Assembly (NCBI GenBank): GCA_958298945.1
Contig: OY282607.1
Coordinates: forward strand, 30,698,500-30,762,499
Source of the DNA: Atherix ibis
Lineage: Eukaryota; Arthropoda; Insecta; Diptera; Athericidae
Direction of reading: 5' to 3'
Length of the DNA: 64,000 bases
Made by a program: the position numbers and the translations under genes. Below, one piece after another: positions 59,641 to 64,000 of this stretch. The notes beneath the pieces are model-generated. The model saw only the letters and a program-made list of their open reading frames with translations. It ran no database searches and was not told where the DNA came from. The first letter of the stretch is position 1, and every line of letters begins with the position of its first letter.

Positions 59641-60285
59641 TTAAAAAAAAATTATTTTTATTGCCGTGGCGGCAAATTTGAAAACTATCCTCATAAATAT
59701 GGTCTAATTTATGCGTCGGCAACCTACGAGTATTTATCCACGTGTCACCCACTTAATAATTTAAAGTGACTCGAAAATAATGTACAATATAATATATTGG
59801 TACGTGAATAAATTCGAGTTTTACCCTGGCCTACTCTGGAAGTTCTGGCAAATTCACCCTCCCCCCCCCCTCCTTTTCCTAACTTATTTTACAAGATCAT
59901 ATTGATCTTTTTCAAAACGTGTTCAGAACGGAAAGAGTAAAAGTAAACAAAAAAATAGGCTTTATAAATAAAATTTCAGCTCAAATGATATGATTTTTTG
60001 TTGTATATTCTTTGGTATTTCTCTGAAAATAAATATACATTATGCCCCACAGTGGCTAAGGTTGTTTTCTTGCAAAGATTAGCGCATCGCAGCTTAACTA
60101 CCGAAAATATAAATGATTCCATTAGTCTTAAGACGACTAACTATAAGCCAGGCTTGTCCAACTTGACGTCACAAGTTTGGCTTTTAACCATTTAAAATTT
60201 ATCTTATTATTTATTATTCATCAAAAATATTGACCCAAAAAAGTTTGCAAACGCCTGGTCTAATGGCTTTGAGTTTTATATAAAA
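59641..60285. other. Non-coding DNA with C tract
   Basis: No gene supported. A C tract (59859-59870) stands out, followed by TCCTTTTCC. A short open frame at 59998-60195 lacks known motifs. Confidence 0.4.
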
Positions 60286-60288
60286 ATT

Positions 60289-61264
60289 TGGGTAGCACCT
60301 CCCAGTTGAGTGTCTCCAAGTAGTATCGGACCATTTTTGACGTGCGCTATGGTGCGTTGTCGTGGAAAAAAATCAGCTTGTCATGTCTTTGTTAATAATC
60401 CGTCCTTTTTTCACGCAGAGCACGGTGCAATTTGATCATTTGTTGGTGGTAGCCGTGGGCATTGACAGTTTCACCAGGTTTCAACATCTCATAGTAGACG
60501 ATACACTGCTGATGCACAGCAGCGTCTTCCGTCCGAAGCGATTTGGTCTTGGGGAAGATGTTGATGGTTTGCCAGGATCAACCAACTATTTCTTGCGTTT
60601 AAGATTCTCGAAATATATCCACTTTTCATCGCCTATCACAACCCGATGCAGGAAGGACTGCCTTTTTTGTCTGGCGAGCAAAATTTCGCATGTGTTTTGG
60701 CGTCGCTCCATCTTCCTATCGTTCAATTCATGCGGCACCCATTTTACGATCTTTTCAATCTTCCCAATTGCACGCATACGCATGGAAATGGCTTGTTGAG
60801 GAACACCCAATTGCTCCGCGAGCATTTGTTGCAATTGGGTATCGTCTTCGTCCAAAAGAGCCTACAATTGATGGTCCTCAATCTTCCTAGGCCGATTTTC
60901 ACGCTTCTTGTCTCACAAGTCAAAATTGCCGTCTTTGAACCGACGAAACCAATCTCGGCACGTTGTTTCTGATAAAGCACCGTCACCATAGGCCTCCATA
61001 AGCATTCGATGCGATTCGGCAACCGATTTCTTCAAATTGAAGCAGAAAAGCAGAGCCTCTTGCATATTCTCTTTATCTGGCACAAAACTAGACATGATTA
61101 CCAAAAGAAAAATGTATGTTGTTGTACAAAATTGCTGACAATGTGTACTGATTAATGCTGACATATGTCAAACTCATAAAAAAAAGTAAGGCGTGCCCAT
61201 GGTAGCTTAATATGCTCACTCACGCCATCTATAACCAAACAGCGGATTTAAGATTATACACCTG
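60289..61264 (-). mobile_element. mariner family B (Mos1-like), copy B3, C-terminally truncated
   Basis: The right end (5' for the transposase) inverted reads CAGGTGTATAATCTTAAATC. The left side stops abruptly inside the D2-D3 linker (codons for YLETLNWEV), so the 3' third and terminal repeat are missing. The retained part is the best preserved Mos1-like N-terminus of the window. Confidence 0.87.
60360..61095 (-). pseudogene. Mos1-like transposase pseudogene (B3)
   Basis: ATG at 61095 (minus) starts MSSFVPDKENMQEALLFCFN. Helix-turn-helix parts SHRMLMEAYGDGALSETTCR and DWFRRFKDGNFDL run to a TGA in place of Trp (60913-60915). A TAG follows DHQL, replacing Lys. The same frame continues ALLDEDDTQLQQMLAEQLGV, KWVPHELNDRKMERRQNTC and FLHRVVIGDEKWIYFEN, which contains D1. 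A stop after NLKRKK and a frameshift follow. The HxDNAPSH block is altered (STTTHHSARQKW in the readable frame), and D3 is beyond the break. Confidence 0.85.
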
Positions 61265-61269
61265 ATATA

Positions 61270-62880
61270 TGCGTGAATCTTCTAAAAATAAAGTCCCTAC
61301 AATACTTGCGAGGAGCCACAATATAGCACTATAACATTAATATCATTTGGGGACTTATAAATAAGAGATTACAAAGATCAAAACTGAAATTTAATTTAAA
61401 TTTTATGAAAAGAATGATTTGCCTTGATAAGATTAAAAAGAGGTCTGAGAAAAAAAGTCTGGCGAGTAAGAGGCTCTACGAGAGGCACAATCCTATTAGA
61501 AATGAAATGGTGTGAAGTTCGGCAGTCCTGAAGTATGTGTAAGATATTTAGGTAGACGTCATAGGATTAACAAAACAGACAATTGTCATTATTAAACCAG
61601 TTTACGTACTTGAGGGTTGAGGTATTGAATTCCATTTTATTAACACATACGAGGTCTGTTCAAAAAGTATCACGAATTTTGAATTTCCGTGGGTTACGCA
61701 TATTCGATTTTCGATTTTTTGAGTTGGTACTCATGTCTCTCACTTATGCCGACAAGTTCGGCCATTTTGAATGTTCTATTAAATTTTGATAGCTGCTTTG
61801 CTTACACGTGTTTTGGCTCGTCTTCGATTTTTGCTCAATTTCGACCAAAAACTGCATCGCATTAACATTGCTAAGGAGCTTTTGGACTCTGTCCGCGACG
61901 ACCCAAATTTGCTCTAGAGGGTCATAACTGGTCACGAATCATGGGTTTATGGTTATGACGTGGAAACAGTTTTCTTCGATTGCAGGGGCGTGGTGCACAA
62001 TGTGTTCTTGCCACAGCGTAGAACGATCAATAACGAATATTACCAGCTTTTTATGCGCAAGTTTCGCTAAGCAATCCGCCAGAAACGCCCGGATTTGTGG
62101 AAGAACAAAAATTGACTTTTGCCATTTTTGGCCAAAAAAAACACACTAATAATGCCGCAGCCACCGTATTTCACAGATCTGGCCACCTGTGACTTTTTCT
62201 TGTTTCCGAAATTAAAGAGCCCCATGAAAGGACGACGCTACGCTACGATTGAGGAGATAAAAACGGCATCGAAGGAGGAGATGAACAAGATCACAAAAAA
62301 TGATTTTTTAAAGTGCTTCGAGGATTAGAAAAACCGTTAGCACAAGTGTATAATATCTGGTGGGGATAACTTTGAAGGGGAGAAAATAGATATTCATGAA
62401 TAAATAAATAATTTTTGAAAAAACACAAAATTCGCGATACTTTTTGAACAGACCTCATACACTGTGTTGAGATTAGCTATCTGAAGCGGGTAACGAAGTA
62501 TCTCGCCCGTATTCTATCAGCTTATTTGTTGCCAGATATGTTGACATGTGTTGGAATCCAAATTATCCGATGTACTAACAATTTATCAGGCTGTAACGGA
62601 TGCTATCCAAATCAGAGTCTGTGGAACAAATGGAAATAGCTACAAGGACTCAAGACAGAGTCTCTGGAATAACTACAAACAGTTAAAAGGGTTTTAATTG
62701 GTGAAAATAAGTTGACTGCGATTATGTTGGGAATCAACTCCAATAATTACTGTCATTTTAATGGTTCAGCAATGCATACAATGGTGCTGACTTTTACAGA
62801 AAATCTTGGTACCCCACATTATGAAAATTACTGTCAGATTGTTAGATGACAATCTGTCAAAAAGCAGATTTTGATAATCG
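61270..62880 (-). mobile_element. LINE 3' portion with RNase H, split by mariner A9
   Basis: Right of A9 (62460-62880) the minus strand reads CGVPRFSVKVSTIVCIAEPL and, closer to A9, HRIIWIPTHVNISGNK, a stop and ADRIRARYF. These match the start and the WIPGHxxIxGNExAD box of LINE RNase H. Left of A9 (61270-61645) it reads NNDNCLFC then NILHILQDCRTSHHFISNRI, resembling the zinc-knuckle tail CxFCxxxxETxxHILxDCP. Same orientation on both sides, so A9 inserted into a pre-existing LINE. Confidence 0.6.
61650..62457 (+). mobile_element. mariner family A, copy A9, internally deleted
   Basis: Left end CGAGGTCTGTTCAAAAAGTA and right end inverted TGAGGTCTGTTCAAAAAGTA, each with a TA flank. The helix-turn-helix is missing at the junction shared with A1, A3 and A6 (61821-61845). 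D2 is missing at the junction shared with A1 and A6 (62113-62130). Another deletion joins YGYDVET to VFFDCRGV. The D1 region reads VTNHGFMVMTW in the shifted frame, with GDES altered to GHES. D3 reads PPYFTDLATCDFFLFPKLKS with Asp kept. Inactive. Confidence 0.88.
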
Positions 62881-62889
62881 AACCCATAA

Positions 62890-64000
62890 AAATGTTCCTT
62901 TAAACCGATGGGGTGATATTTTCTGTTCTAAAGTGTAGAAATATTCAACTTTGTTCCCATCCTTGATTTCTAATTTAGTTGGGCGATTAAGAATTACATA
63001 TTTTTGGAAAGAATGGAATTGTCTCTCTGAAGGCCAGATATAATAAGAGAAGGATATAATGTGTTTCTTTTAGAATTAGGCTTGGTATAAAAATTTATTA
63101 TTAACAAATAATTTGATAATATAAAAAAAAATGCATTGTTCAGGAAGAAAAATCTCCATTTATGAATAAAATTGATAACAAGAAAAGTTTGGTATTGATT
63201 CTCCCAAAATGGGTTGTTAATAAAAAATTGGTTTTTTTTTTCAAAAATAAAATTGTGAAAATTTAGAAATTTGAAAAGATGAATTATTTAAAGAACTTAT
63301 TATTATTTGTTAAGTAAAACGCTTGCCCTCATTGTGATTGGAGTGAAGAACTATGTTAGTTAAACTTTATAAGATAAAAGCACAAAATTTAACCCCATCG
63401 TATTATTCATCTAGTATATTGTGATGTATTGTTATACAAAAGATTTTAATTAATATTTTCTCATCAAATTTCCTGATTAAATTATTGATTTTAAAATGAA
63501 CTCAAATTTCTATAGAACGAATGTTTGAGATGAATTTAAATAAACTATGATAAAGTATGGAATTTATTTAATGAAATTGAATGATAGTATTCTTTCATAA
63601 AATAACTATACTTTCGTATTAATGGTTGATTATGCAATAATATTTACCTTTTATAAATTTATAATAATACTTTTTGACAGGAACAACCCCCAACATCACA
63701 ATAATAGCAATAACGATAAGGGAAAGAAAATTTCTTTGACTTTTGAGAAAATTGAATATTAAAAGTTTTCTGTGAGCACAATTGCGAGGGAAAAAAGTTT
63801 TCACGAGGAATATTAATCAAGCCTACAAAAAAAAGTTTTCTATTTGTTTTCATTATTGTACAGTTTTGCATTGGTAACAGAAAGTTATACAGTAAGAAAA
63901 ACATGGTGTAGACACAATTCATATATCACCACCATATTATTTTGTTTGAAATTGTTGAGTCATTTTAACATTGTTTTGGTTATATTTTCATATTTTTTCC
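62890..64000. other. AT-rich non-coding DNA
   Basis: No supported gene. Overlapping minus-strand frames at 63619-63922 (60-87 residues) have no recognised motif. Confidence 0.45.

Noticed and set aside
1..64000. tRNA, rRNA or small RNA genes
   Set aside because: No cloverleaf or box elements could be supported by eye; a tRNAscan-SE or Infernal search would be needed.

Overview
This window looks like non-coding nuclear DNA from an insect, most likely a fly (Diptera). It is very AT-rich, has almost no long open reading frames, and is packed with decayed mariner transposons and LINE fragments. Only two host features stand out. One is an intronless gene for a secreted serine protease homologue (10786-11550, minus), with a TATA box, an arthropod-type initiator and a polyadenylation signal. 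The other is a single internal exon (19054-19262, minus) with matching splice sites, whose protein resembles the N-terminal cytoplasmic region of a DSC1/NaCP60E-type voltage-gated sodium channel. If that exon is real, much of the window may be intron of a large channel gene on the minus strand.

The rest is a transposon graveyard. I name the families by letter. Family A (terminal repeat CGAGGTCTGTTCAAAAAGTA, DD34D): nine copies, A1-A9, with only A8 near full length. Family B (CCAGGTGTATAAGCTTAAAT, close to Mos1): B1-B3. Family C (CGAGGGTCGTTCAATAAGT): C1 and fragment C2. Family D (GTTTGTACGTTAGTACCTCC): D1-D3. Family E (ACAGTTCGGCTGAA, Himar-like): one copy. Family F (TTGGGTTGTTCGGAAAGTAA): one copy. 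Family G (DD41D, rosa-type): G1-G3. Family H (GGAGGGTTGTATGATTAATA): H1, H2. Family I: one very decayed copy. There is also a Tc1-type shell at 4625-6849 and a Tc1-like remnant near 2 kb. No copy seen here can encode an intact transposase.

LINE remnants occur at 2.3, 19.5-21.1, 29.7-30.3, 31.6-32.1, 33.1-33.3, 41.7-42.8, 49.4-51.2, 57.6-58.0 and 61.3-62.9 kb. They include reverse transcriptase pieces (YADD and FIDFK motifs), RNase H pieces and C-terminal tails. Insertions are layered: Mos1-like B1 sits inside mariner H1; D1 and A1 sit inside a Tc1-type element; A4 and A9 sit inside LINEs; a 1.3 kb insertion splits G3.

The most informative pattern is in family A. Copies A1, A3, A6 and A9 share one internal-deletion junction. 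A1, A6 and A9 share a second one that removes the catalytic-D2 region. A4 and A5 share a different 19-bp deletion at the same place. This suggests deletion derivatives that were themselves mobilised in trans. I see no CRISPR array, operon, virus or new gene system, and no RNA gene that I can support.
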